A DNA stretch of 13,995 nucleotides. Origin: CAYJRR01 sp964372275 [NCBI: uncultured bacterium]. GTDB lineage: Bacteria; CAYJRR01. Positions 1-9,106 of the stretch are shown here, piece by piece (the stretch's first letter is position 1; the number at the start of each line of letters is the position of its first letter). Below the pieces are notes generated by a model. That model was given only the letters and a program-made list of their open reading frames with translations. It searched no databases and was not told the DNA's origin. The stretch is from contig CAYJRR010000121.1 of the NCBI GenBank assembly GCA_964372275.1, positions 1 through 13,995 of the forward strand. Reading direction: 5' to 3'. A program made the translations under genes and the position numbers.

Positions 1-2
1 CT

Positions 3-218
3 TCGGGTCTCTCCGTGCCTGCTCCGCCGTGTTGGGGGGCGTCGGGGGGGGGGGGGGGGGGGGGGGGGCGGCGGGGAGGGACCCTCGTCTCGGCCACCAA
101 CTTCGGCGTCGTGCCCTCGGTCGCCGGCGGCATTGCCGGCGAACAGACGAACTTCAGCAACGTTCCGTTCCCTCGCGGGCAGACGCAAGGCTCGGCCGGG
201 ATCTTCGTCGGCCCTTGA
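3..218 (+). CDS. Glycine-rich secreted protein, C-terminal fragment (5' end outside window)
   Basis: The frame is open from the left edge to a TGA at 216-218, so only about the last 71 residues are present. The GTG at 15 is not taken as a start, because the reading continues upstream and matches a paralogue. The visible part holds a Gly run encoded by a 25-base G tract, then GGTLVSATNFGVVPSV and AGGIAGEQTN, then a short tail. It resembles the C-terminus of the glycine-rich lipoprotein at 2091-3533: GLSV before the Gly run and GGGDAGAQRN after it correspond to GLSV and AGGIAGEQTN here. The two therefore look like paralogues. That match holds in one frame on both sides of the G tract, so the tract length as written keeps the frame. 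Location is inferred as cell surface or periplasm from the paralogue. It converges on the PEGA gene with a 30-nt gap and no clear terminator. Its molecular role is unknown. Confidence 0.6.
   Translation, partial: SGLSVPAPPCWGASGGGGGGGGRRGGTLVSATNFGVVPSVAGGIAGEQTNFSNVPFPRGQTQGSAGIFVGP
44..68 (+). repeat. Homopolymer tract of 25 G
   Basis: There are 25 consecutive G residues inside the glycine codons of the fragment at 3-218. A C follows, then another G-rich stretch. A run this long could slip during replication and switch the gene in and out of frame, or it could be an assembly or base-calling artefact, since poly-G is a known false call of two-colour sequencing chemistry. No other gene in the window has a comparable run; the paralogue at 2091-3533 encodes its glycines with mixed GGC/GGG/GGA codons. 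Confidence 0.9.
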
Positions 219-248
219 CCGACGCGCCGTCCGTCGCGTGGAGCGTCG

Positions 249-2066
249 TCAGTAGCTCCAGGCGATCGTCACGCCGATCCCCTGGATCGCCTCCACGACG
301 TGGGCGTCCTCGATCCGGCCGAGAAACGGGGCGAGCGCCTCTCCGGAAAAGTCGACCGCGCGCCGTTCGAAGCGGTAGGCCAAGCCGCCGCGCCATCGTC
401 CTCGCTCCACGTCGACCGAAAGGCCGGCCTCCAGCGGAAGGGACGCCCGGGGATCGGACCCGGTCGCACCGTCGGGATCCTCCCGCCACCGGCTCCACGG
501 GCCCGTTCCGACCTGCGCGCGCACCGTCCAACGCCGACCCGCAAGCGCCAGCGGCACCGTCCCGACCAGCCGGGCCACGAGCTCCTGTCGGGAGTAGGAG
601 GTGAGGACGTGCATCGACTCGACGTCGTCCGCTTCGTGTCGTTCATGGCGGAATGCGACCTCGACGCCGACGCGCGGGCCGCCGGCGACGGCCCCGAGCG
701 GATGGCGATAGGCCACGAACACCTCGGACCGCACCGTCGATCCGCCGCCGGCGACCGGATCCGGCGCCCCCTGGACGGGGATCCGCGTCGTGGCGAGACC
801 GTAGTAGCTCCACCCAGCGCTCGCGCCGCCGTACAGGCGACCCCGTGCGACCTCCGCCCAGGCGGCCGGCCCGACGCCGATGAACGAAGCGCGCGCGCCG
901 TTTCCTTCGCTTCCTGACAACGAGCGGGAACGTTGGAGGATCTCGGTTCCGGCTCCGGAATCGACCGTCACCCCGAAGATCCCGCGCCGCGCGATCTCCG
1001 CCCCCGCCACCCCACCGAGCGGCCGGATCGCGCCGTCCTCCGTCAGCGGGCCGCGCTCCAGGACCCGACGCGCCCACGTCGCGATCGAAGAGGCCTCCTT
1101 CAGCTCGATCGTCCGCGGGCTGCCGGCGACGACGGTCCCACCTCCGCCGAGCAGGATCACCGTCGGCCGCACCTCGAGCTTGTCTCCGGCCGTCTGGGCG
1201 ACGACGGCCACCAGCGAATCGACGCCGAAGGAGGCGGACATCTTCCGCACCGCGGCCGCCAGCTCGGCGCTGTGCGCCTCCGACCGCGCCAGCTTGGCAA
1301 GCGCCGTCTCGCCGGCGGCCGGCAGCGCCATCGGAAGTCGGATCCGAATCGTCTGATCGCCCTTGGTCTCGATCGAGCGCGATACCGTCCGCCGCCCACG
1401 CGCCGAAACGGTGAGAAGGTAGAGGCGCTCCGCCAGGACCTTGAAGTCGCGCTCCACCGGGTTCCCGTCGAGTGAAAGCGTGGCGTCGGTGGGGGAGGTC
1501 TTCACCTGGATCTGCGCGACTCGCTTCTCCTTGCGCATCTTCTCCACGAAATCGGAGACGCTCGGTGGGAAGACGTTGGAGTCGACGACGAGGTCGGGCT
1601 GAAGGGCGAGCGCGGCGACGGCGTCGACCTTCGCCTGCTCCTCGTCCTTCGTCAGGAGATAGATCGCCGTCTTCCAGAGCCTCAGCTTGACCCGATCGAC
1701 CACGGGGAAGCTCGCATCCTTGTCGATCAGCGCCGAAAGCGCGGTCAGCTTCTCGATCGCCGCCGCCTCGCGATCTTCGTCGTAGGCGGCCGAGGCCTCC
1801 TCGAACAGCTCGTCCGCGCGCTTGCGGGTCGAGGCGTCCGGACCGGAGGAGGTGAGGCGCAGCGGCGGCGCGTTGGCGCCCATCTCGTCGGCCGTCCGGG
1901 TCTTGATCAGGACCGAGTCGCGCATCACCGCTTCGATGCGGCCTTCGAGCTCGCCCGCGGTCTGCGCGTCGTCGAGGAGGACGACGACGCCGACCGTTTT
2001 CGGCGGTACGTAGGCCGTCGCGGCGAGGACCGATCCTGCGATCGCGAGTACGAACACCCACTCCAT
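249..2066 (-). CDS. PEGA-domain secreted protein with C-terminal outer-membrane-barrel-like region
   Basis: The 605-residue product starts with a hydrophobic signal-like stretch (residues 4-18, ending AATA). A helical, TPR-like region follows (about 82-180; it contains DELFEEASAAYDEDREAAAI and ends near FPPSVSDFVEKM). A PEGA domain spans about 183-245 (VKTSPTDATLSLDGNPV, ending IRIRLP). After a variable middle part, a Gly/aromatic-rich beta region runs from about 394 to the end with alternating hydrophobic strands and a terminal aromatic (IAWSY), as expected of an outer-membrane beta-barrel. PEGA proteins of this layout are common in Myxococcota, and their PEGA domains are thought to be surface or periplasmic binding modules; the exact role here is unknown. 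The ATG at 2066 is taken as start, but a GTG at 2057 (residue 4) would fit a leaderless mRNA from the promoter at 2065-2084. The gene diverges from the glycine-rich lipoprotein across 24 nt. Confidence 0.8.
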   Translation of the reverse strand: MEWVFVLAIAGSVLAATAYVPPKTVGVVVLLDDAQTAGELEGRIEAVMRDSVLIKTRTADEMGANAPPLRLTSSGPDASTRKRADELFEEASAAYDEDREAAAIEKLTALSALIDKDASFPVVDRVKLRLWKTAIYLLTKDEEQAKVDAVAALALQPDLVVDSNVFPPSVSDFVEKMRKEKRVAQIQVKTSPTDATLSLDGNPVERDFKVLAERLYLLTVSARGRRTVSRSIETKGDQTIRIRLPMALPAAGETALAKLARSEAHSAELAAAVRKMSASFGVDSLVAVVAQTAGDKLEVRPTVILLGGGGTVVAGSPRTIELKEASSIATWARRVLERGPLTEDGAIRPLGGVAGAEIARRGIFGVTVDSGAGTEILQRSRSLSGSEGNGARASFIGVGPAAWAEVARGRLYGGASAGWSYYGLATTRIPVQGAPDPVAGGGSTVRSEVFVAYRHPLGAVAGGPRVGVEVAFRHERHEADDVESMHVLTSYSRQELVARLVGTVPLALAGRRWTVRAQVGTGPWSRWREDPDGATGSDPRASLPLEAGLSVDVERGRWRGGLAYRFERRAVDFSGEALAPFLGRIEDAHVVEAIQGIGVTIAWSY

Positions 2067-2084
2067 TGTACGCTGGATTACAAT
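2065..2084. promoter_or_regulatory. Mirror-image bidirectional -10 elements (TACAAT on both strands)
   Basis: ATTGTA at 2065-2070 and TACAAT at 2079-2084 form an inverted repeat with an 8-nt centre. Each strand therefore carries TACAAT, one base from the sigma-70 -10 consensus. On the plus strand the ATG at 2091 begins 7 nt after the last T of the -10, where transcription should start. On the minus strand a GTG at 2057 begins 8 nt after its -10, whereas the ATG at 2066 overlaps the -10 itself. Both messages could thus be leaderless. No convincing -35 is visible on either strand. The inverted repeat could instead be an operator for a dimeric regulator; promoter function is inferred. Confidence 0.5.
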
Positions 2085-2090
2085 CGGAAC

Positions 2091-3529
2091 ATGCGCCTTT
2101 ACGGGCCGCGACGGAGGGGGGTCCTGGTCGCCGTGCTCGGACTCTCATGGTCGGTCGCCTGCGCCTCCTTGAGCCTCGACGGCGACCTGGAGGGGCCGCG
2201 CGGAGACCCCACGCCGGCGCTCGACGGCCTCGACTTCGGCGACGCCCGCAACGGCGACGTCACGCTGTCGACGATCGCGCCCGTGAACGAATGCGTGCGT
2301 CTGCTGTCGACCGATACGTCCGACGGATGGACCGTCCTGCGGATCGCCTCCCCGCTTCCGAACCTGGCGTCCGGAAAACGCCTCCTCGCGGTGCAGATGC
2401 AGAACGACGCGTTCGCCCTCTCCGCCGACGGGAACGACGTCGGCGCCGACGCCGGTCCGGCCGGCCTGTGGAGCCTGTTCCGCTTGACGGAGATCCGCGG
2501 CGACGGCTCGCTGATCGTCGACCGCCGGCCCTCCACGATCTTCCGCACCGACCTCGAGGGGTACGCGCGGGCCCAACTCTGCACCGTCCCGGAGTACGGA
2601 AACCTCGTCATCCCGGCCTCGACCGGATTCCAGGCGGTGGCGTGGAACGGTACCTCCGGCGGGATCGTCGCCGTCCTGGCCGACGGCGTCGTGACCCTCA
2701 ATCTGGGCGCCACGCTCTCGGCCACCGCGGTCGGATTTCGTGGCGGACCGCCGAACCCATGCGGGGCGGACGCCGTCTTCGCCCATCAGCTCGGCAACGA
2801 CTACAAGCTCGAGGACAAGCGAGGCGGTGGCAAGGGGGAGGGGCTCGATCTCCGGTCCTACCTCTTCGCGGAGACGCGCGCCGGCCGCGGAAATCTCGCC
2901 AACGCCGGCGGAGGCGGGAACGGCCGCCGCGCCGGCGGTGGAGGGGGAGGCAACGGCGGCGCGGGCGGAAGGGGCGGCCGCGAGGCGGCGACCGGAAGCC
3001 CGGCCGTCTCCGATCTCGCGACCGGAGGTCTGGGGGGGGCCCGGGTCGTCGCCACCGCCCCCGATCGTCTCCTCTTCGGCGGAGGCGGCGGCAGCGGACA
3101 CTGCGACGACCAGTCCGATGGCCGGCTCGGCGCGGCCGGCGGGGGGATCGTGTTGGTCGCCGTACGAACGTTGCAGGGTCAAGGAACGATCTCGGCCGAC
3201 GGCGCGGCCGGCACGCCGGCATCGGGCGGGGGCGGCGCCGGCGGCGGCGGGGCCGGAGGAACGATCCTGGTGCGCGTCGACGACGCGACGCAGTTCACGG
3301 GGCGCTACTCGGCGGCCGGCGGTGACGGCGGAGGCCTCTCCGTGGTCTCCGAGAGCGCGACCGGCGGTCCCGGTGGGGGGGGCGGCGGCGGCCACCTCTT
3401 CGTCACCGCCACCGCCGCGGTCGGAACGGTGGTCGACGTCGGCGGTGGCGACGCCGGCGCGCAGCGCAACGCCACCGGACAGACGCACCTATGGGCTCAG
3501 CAGCCGGGCCAAGCGGGGGTGAGCGAACC

Positions 3530-3533
<4 letters not shown>
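2091..3533 (+). CDS. Glycine-rich surface lipoprotein
   Basis: The product has 480 residues. A basic, hydrophobic N-terminus ends in a lipobox-like SVAC (Cys24), so a lipoprotein is likely. Residues 50-240 form an N-terminal region with VQMQ (near 101), YARAQLCTVPEYGNLVIPA (158-176) and AWNGTSGGIVAVLADGVVTL (184-203), ending GFRGG. The pattern of a value held in a 'QMQ' segment, then PEYxN, then AWNGTxGG, then a Gly-rich tail, recurs in exported glycine-rich proteins of myxobacteria and relatives, including ones annotated as gliding-motility AgmC-like; that link comes from memory of the family. From about 245 to 450 it is very Gly-rich, interleaved with beta-forming phrases such as GGGIVLVAVRT and GGTILVRVDD. 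No enzyme motif is seen. The start ATG lies 7 nt downstream of a TACAAT -10. The stop overlaps the next gene's start (ATGA), so the two are translationally coupled. A paralogue's 3' end lies at 3-218. Confidence 0.75.
3515..3523 (+). promoter_or_regulatory. Ribosome binding site deciding the propeller gene start
   Basis: GGGGGTGAG lies 6 nt before the ATG at 3530. It supports that start over the in-frame ATG at 3491, which would add 13 residues ahead of the signal peptide and lacks such a site. Confidence 0.6.
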
Positions 3534-5527
<1,994 letters not shown>

Positions 5528-5541
5528 CGGCCGCAGGCGCC

Positions 5542-6036
5542 ATGCGCGAATCGACCTACCACGTCGACCTCGACGGCCTCATCTGGCACGGCGACGAATG
5601 GTTCGACGCGCCCGAGGTCTACGACGCGTTCCACCGCACGATGACCCGTCACGCGGACGGCCGCCTCTATGCCACCTGCCTCGGCGAGCGATGCTGGGTA
5701 GTGCCGGCCGACACGCCGTTCGTGGTCGACGCGGTGCGCCTGCGACGTGCCGCCGGCCGCGCGGCCGGGACCGGCGACGACGCCCGTCCTCTGGAAGGGG
5801 TGACGCTGGTGCTCAAGGGGGGCGTCGAGGAGGCGCTCGATCCGCGCACCCTGTCGGTCGGCCGGGAGAACGTCCTCTATGCCTGGGTGCGGGACGGCGC
5901 CTTTCCGGCGCGCTTCTCGCGAAAGGCCTACTACGAGATCGCGCGCCACATCCGGCCGTTCGCCGGCGAGTTCGCCCTGACCGTCGGCGGACGGACCTAC
6001 CCGATCGGCGGCGCTCCGCCCCCGGACGAGCCGTGA
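5542..6036 (+). CDS. DUF1285-like conserved protein
   Basis: The product is a soluble protein of 164 residues with no signal or membrane segment. It begins YHVDLDGLIWHGDEWFDAPE, then HADGRLYATCLGERCWVVPADTPFVVDAV, then a beta segment LEGVTLVLKGGVEEALDPRTL and a C-terminal phrase FSRKAYYEIARHI. The order of these parts (DG-W-H then DG-Y, then DxPFVV, then LDP-TL, then R-AYY) recalls the DUF1285 family, whose biochemical function is not established. This assignment is from memory of the family pattern and should be treated as moderate. It lies 14 nt downstream of the propeller gene with only a weak ribosome site (GCAGGC). Its stop overlaps the acetyltransferase start (GTGA), so it is probably co-transcribed with the acetyltransferase and hemE. 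Confidence 0.6.
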   Translation: MRESTYHVDLDGLIWHGDEWFDAPEVYDAFHRTMTRHADGRLYATCLGERCWVVPADTPFVVDAVRLRRAAGRAAGTGDDARPLEGVTLVLKGGVEEALDPRTLSVGRENVLYAWVRDGAFPARFSRKAYYEIARHIRPFAGEFALTVGGRTYPIGGAPPPDEP

Positions 6037-7001
6037 GCGCGGAACGACCGCGCACGACCCGACCGGGCCCCCGATCGGTACGTCTCGCGACGGCGGAGGA
6101 GAGCGCGCGGCGGATCCCGCTCACGTATGCGGTGTGGGGGGACCGCCTGACCGAAGCGCAGTACCTGGAGCGGGAGCGCCGGCTGGCGGCGACCCCGTTC
6201 GCCCGGCGGGGGATGCGCACCTGGCTCCTGGTCCACGGCGACGAGGTCCTGGCGAGCTGCGAGAGCTACGCCATGGCCGCAGAGGTGGATGATCGCTCCG
6301 GGGTGGCGCAGGGGATCGCCAGCGTCTTCGTCGAAGGGCCGCTCCGCGGGCAGGGCTTCGCCGCGGAGATGCTGCGCCTCCTCGGCGACCGGTTCGCCGC
6401 CGAAGGGGCCGTGTCGTCGCACCTGTTCAGCGAAGTGGGGACGTCGCTCTACGAGCGGGCCGGGTATCGTCCCCGACCGATCCGCGCGCGTCGATTCCGA
6501 CCCACCCCCGGCGATCCGGCGGCGGTGGCCGAGGCGGTCGACCGCGCCCACGCCGGCGAGCGGCTCCTCCCGATCCTGACGCGCGCCCCCCGCGGCCGCT
6601 TCCGGATCCTACCCGACGACGCGACGCTCGACTGGCAGCGGGAACGCGCGGCGATCTACCACCGGTTTCTCGGCGGACTCCGGCCCTCGCCCGACCTCTT
6701 CGCCGGCGCGATCGCGGGGGACGGCGCCGTCGCGTGGGCGGCCGACTACCGGCTCGGCTGCCTGCGCACGCTCTGGGTGCGGCCGGGGAGGCGCGCCGAA
6801 GCGGAGGCGCTGGTCGAGGCCCTGCGGCGCGCAGCCCACGTGCTCGGACTGTCGCGCGCCGAGCACTGGATCTCGCCGGCGGTCGACCTGCCGGGAGGGG
6901 ACGAAGGGTCGCTCGACGACGAGATCCCGATGCTGCGCCCGTTCGTCCCCGACATCGCCCCGGAGGACTGGACCGACTACGGCCGCGGCTGCTGGGTGTG
7001 A
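6033..7001 (+). CDS. GNAT-family N-acetyltransferase (LYC1-like)
   Basis: The product has 322 residues and is predicted cytoplasmic. The GTG at 6033 overlaps the preceding stop by 4 nt and is preferred to longer in-frame readings, which would run through the DUF1285-like gene. The N-terminal half is a GNAT fold: strand SVRLATAEE, then WGDRLTEAQYLERERRL (35-51), beta strands around TWLLVHGDEVLASCESY, and the acetyl-CoA loop in PLRGQGFAAEML (103-114; R/Q-x-x-G-x-G/A motif). The C-terminal motif SEVGTSLYERAGYRP (133-147) corresponds to the usual late GNAT strand and helix. Residues 150-322 form a second domain with no clear motif. The layout, with the extra C-terminal half, recalls fungal LYC1 lysine acetyltransferases; the substrate is not known. 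It sits between the DUF1285-like gene and hemE, overlapping both. Confidence 0.75.
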   Translation: MSAERPRTTRPGPRSVRLATAEESARRIPLTYAVWGDRLTEAQYLERERRLAATPFARRGMRTWLLVHGDEVLASCESYAMAAEVDDRSGVAQGIASVFVEGPLRGQGFAAEMLRLLGDRFAAEGAVSSHLFSEVGTSLYERAGYRPRPIRARRFRPTPGDPAAVAEAVDRAHAGERLLPILTRAPRGRFRILPDDATLDWQRERAAIYHRFLGGLRPSPDLFAGAIAGDGAVAWAADYRLGCLRTLWVRPGRRAEAEALVEALRRAAHVLGLSRAEHWISPAVDLPGGDEGSLDDEIPMLRPFVPDIAPEDWTDYGRGCWV

Positions 7002-8074
7002 TACTCACGTCTCACGTGTCGAGCGTGAAGAACGATCGCTTCCTCCGCGCCTGCCGCCGCGAGCCGGTCGACTGCACGCCGGTCTGGTTCCTGCGCCAGG
7101 CCGGGCGCTACCTGCCAGAGTACCGGGCGATCCGCGCCAAGGCCTCGTTGCTCGAGATCTGCCGCGACGCCGACCTCTGCGCGGAGGTGACGCTGCAACC
7201 GGTGGAGCGCCTGGGGGTCGACGCGGCGATCCTGTTCGCCGACATCCTGCTCCCGCTCGCCCCGATGGGGGCCCCGTTCCATTTCGCCGAAGGGGAAGGC
7301 CCGGTGATCGAGCGGCCGGTGCGCGACGCCGCCGACGTGGCGCGGCTCGCGGCGCTTCCGGAACCGGAGGGGCTGGAGTACGTCTTCGCCGCGATCCGGG
7401 AGGTGCGGAAGCGGCTCGACGGCCGCGTGCCGTTGATCGGTTTCGCCGGGGCGCCGTTCACGCTCGCGTCCTACCTGGTCGAGGCGGGGGAGAGCGGGCG
7501 CCGAAGCTTCGTCCGCACCAAGACGATGATGTTGCGTGAGCCCAAGACCTGGCACGCGTTGATGGAGCGCCTGAGCATCACCCTCCGCGGCTACCTCCGC
7601 GAACAGGTGACGGCCGGCGCCCAGGCGGTCCAGCTGTTCGACTCCTGGGTCGGATGTCTGTCGGCGGAGGACTATCGAGACTTCGTCCTCCCGCACAGCA
7701 AGACGGTGCTCGAGGGGGTCCGAGGCCTCGGGGTCCCGGTGATCCACTTCGGCGTCGACACCGGCCATCTCCTTCCCGATCTGCGGGCGGCCGGCGCCGA
7801 CGTGATCGGGATCGACTGGAAGACCGACTTGGCCGCCGCGGCCGAAACGCTAGGGCCCGACGTGGCGCTGCAGGGGAACCTCGACCCGGTGGCGCTGCTC
7901 GGACCGGTCGACCTTCTCGCCCGCCGAGCCAAGGCGATCCTCCACCGGGTGCACGGCCGGCCCGGCCACGTCTTCAACGTCGGGCACGGCCTCCTCCCGC
8001 AGACCGATCCGGAGGTGGTCGCGGAGCTGGTCGGCCTGGTGCACGCCGAGACGCAGACGACCAGGCCGCGGTAG
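6998..8074 (+). CDS. hemE: Uroporphyrinogen decarboxylase
   Basis: This cytoplasmic enzyme removes the four acetate carboxyls of uroporphyrinogen III to give coproporphyrinogen III in haem synthesis. All family hallmarks are present in order: PVWFLRQAGRYLPEYR (substrate-binding Arg/Gln/Arg), EVTLQPVERLGVDAAILFAD with the catalytic Asp in FADIL, GFAGAPFTLASY, QLFDSWVG, HFGVDTGHLL, QGNLDP and FNVGHGLLPQTDPE. The length, 358 residues from this start, is near the usual 345-355. The GTG at 6998 overlaps the upstream stop (GTGA), as at the previous junction. GTG at 7016 (giving SSVKNDRF after the first residue) or 7025 would match other family members better at the N-terminus; none has a clear ribosome site. 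No other haem gene is in the window. The stop faces the convergent gene 8 nt away. Confidence 0.95.
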   Translation: MILTSHVSSVKNDRFLRACRREPVDCTPVWFLRQAGRYLPEYRAIRAKASLLEICRDADLCAEVTLQPVERLGVDAAILFADILLPLAPMGAPFHFAEGEGPVIERPVRDAADVARLAALPEPEGLEYVFAAIREVRKRLDGRVPLIGFAGAPFTLASYLVEAGESGRRSFVRTKTMMLREPKTWHALMERLSITLRGYLREQVTAGAQAVQLFDSWVGCLSAEDYRDFVLPHSKTVLEGVRGLGVPVIHFGVDTGHLLPDLRAAGADVIGIDWKTDLAAAAETLGPDVALQGNLDPVALLGPVDLLARRAKAILHRVHGRPGHVFNVGHGLLPQTDPEVVAELVGLVHAETQTTRPR

Positions 8075-8082
8075 CAGATGCG

Positions 8083-8784
8083 TTATCGAGTCACCCCCGC
8101 GCCCATTCCGCCGACATTCTGTTGCTCCTGGGAAACGTCGGTCTTGTAAACGCGAGCGACGTTCGAGCCCTGGCCCGGTTCGGCGGTCGGGAAGAGCGGA
8201 AGCTCCGGAATGCGGACCTGCTGCTCGGCCAACCACTCCTCGAAGAATCGCGGAAGCCGGGACTCGGAGCTCCGCATCGCCGCCACCGTGGCGTAGCCCG
8301 CGAGGTAGGCCATCTCCGCCCGGGTCAACACCGTTCGTAGCTCGGCGACCGATCGATTCTTCGCCTGCGCCAGGATTCGATCCGGCTTCACGAAGAAGCC
8401 CAGGGCTCCCGACTTCTCGACCATCCCGCCGAGGAACGCGACCCGGTGCGCCTCGTCGAAGCCGAGGAAATCGGCCTTGCACTTCATCCAGTAGGCGAAG
8501 CTGGCGCCGTTCCTGCGCGCAGTCGGCAACGATTTATATTCGTCGTACTCGGCGCGGGTATCGAATGTGCCCAGCCAACTGCAGAGAGATCTTCGATCGG
8601 TGAACCAGCGGACGCCGGAGAGAAACGTCTCGGTGGCCTCGGGACCACGGATCGACTCGACGTGTTGCAGAAAGACGTTTCCGTCCCGCCGTCGAACCTC
8701 GCTTCCCTCGGGTTGCGTGGCCATTGCGACGGTCGCCCACGCCAGCGCGATCGCCCATCCACTCGCAGCCAGGATCGTCTTCAT
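8083..8784 (-). CDS. Small secreted protein of unknown function
   Basis: The product has 233 residues. The ATG at 8784 is preferred to upstream readings because a strong GGAGGGTGA site precedes it and it opens directly into a signal peptide (MKTILAASGWAIALAW, ending VAMATQ). The mature part has two Cys (in SLCSWLG and WMKCKAD), a helical middle (FGFDEAHRVAFLGGMV-like and SVAELRTVLTRAEMAYLAGY) and a polar, Gln/Gly-rich tail. No family is recognised and no catalytic motif is seen, so it may be periplasmic. Its codons include AGA, TCT, TAT, AAA, GGA and CGA far more often than neighbouring genes, which points to a different history. It converges on hemE with an 8-nt gap. No promoter is convincing; upstream DNA carries an A8 run and an FG-GAP relic. 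Confidence 0.65.
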   Translation of the reverse strand: MKTILAASGWAIALAWATVAMATQPEGSEVRRRDGNVFLQHVESIRGPEATETFLSGVRWFTDRRSLCSWLGTFDTRAEYDEYKSLPTARRNGASFAYWMKCKADFLGFDEAHRVAFLGGMVEKSGALGFFVKPDRILAQAKNRSVAELRTVLTRAEMAYLAGYATVAAMRSSESRLPRFFEEWLAEQQVRIPELPLFPTAEPGQGSNVARVYKTDVSQEQQNVGGMGAGVTR

Positions 8785-8977
8785 CGTCACCCTCCCAACG
8801 GTTGGCGCGGCCGACCAGCAAGGAGTGAGCCACCGTTCATCGCCGATAGATCGAACGCCGAACACCTTGAAAAAAAAGGATTCGGTGTCTCCTTTAGGGA
8901 GCGGAGTGCGGCGCGTGAGGGTGGGTTGCGTGGGGTGCGACCGGGCGGTCACGCCCCATCGTCCCCCATGAAGGCGA
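8785..8977. other. Intergenic stretch with an A8 run
   Basis: No gene is supported here. It is less GC-rich than the rest of the window and has eight A in a row (8870-8877) flanked by CCTT and AGG. On the minus strand this gives T8, but no good stem precedes it (only CTCC/GGAG, 11 nt away), so it is not called a terminator. It must contain the promoter of the minus-strand secreted protein, but no clear -35/-10 pair is seen. Confidence 0.5.
8791..8796 (-). promoter_or_regulatory. Strong ribosome binding site for the secreted protein
   Basis: Read on the minus strand, GGGAGG followed by GTGACG lies directly before the ATG at 8784. This decides the start in favour of 8784 over the in-frame extension reaching to 8952, which would place 56 extra residues ahead of the signal peptide. 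Confidence 0.7.
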
Positions 8978-9106
8978 TACGCCTACGCGCGATTGGACGA
9001 TGCGTGGAGTCCGAGCGGGTATTTCAAGGCGTCGGACACGGTAGCGGGGGACAATCGGGGCCTGGCCGACGCCGCGGGCGCGGTCTACGTCTATCGCCGA
9101 GGCGAG
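8978..9106 (+). pseudogene. Relic of an FG-GAP propeller gene
   Basis: In one frame this reads YAYARLDDAWSPSGYFKASD, then TVAGDN, then RGLADAAGAVYVYRRG. It matches the blade consensus of the gene at 3530-5527 (AAYVFRRNGGAWTQEAYLKASN..DN...AGAAYVFRR) but with the middle of the blade missing between the GDN and AGAVYVY. An in-frame TGA lies at 8969-8971 and there is no start, signal or further blade, so it is a scrap, not a gene. Its right end overlaps the 3' end of the EamA gene. The internal loss is consistent with recombination between GDN-coding repeats. Confidence 0.65.

Noticed and set aside
249-604. Poly-G-linked plus-strand frame continuing from 29 to 604
   Set aside because: It is a shifted reading of the fragment at 3-218 that then runs antisense to the PEGA gene.
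2145-3488. Long open frame on the minus strand opposite the glycine-rich lipoprotein
   Set aside because: It is a shadow of GC-rich coding DNA: Arg/Gly/Ala-rich, no signal or family pattern, while the plus strand carries the signal peptide and known phrases.
8075-8082. Bidirectional terminator between hemE and the convergent gene
   Set aside because: The gap is only 8 nt and no stem is visible across it.
8870-8877. A8/T8 run as an intrinsic terminator
   Set aside because: The only nearby stem is 4 bp and sits 11 nt away from the T run.
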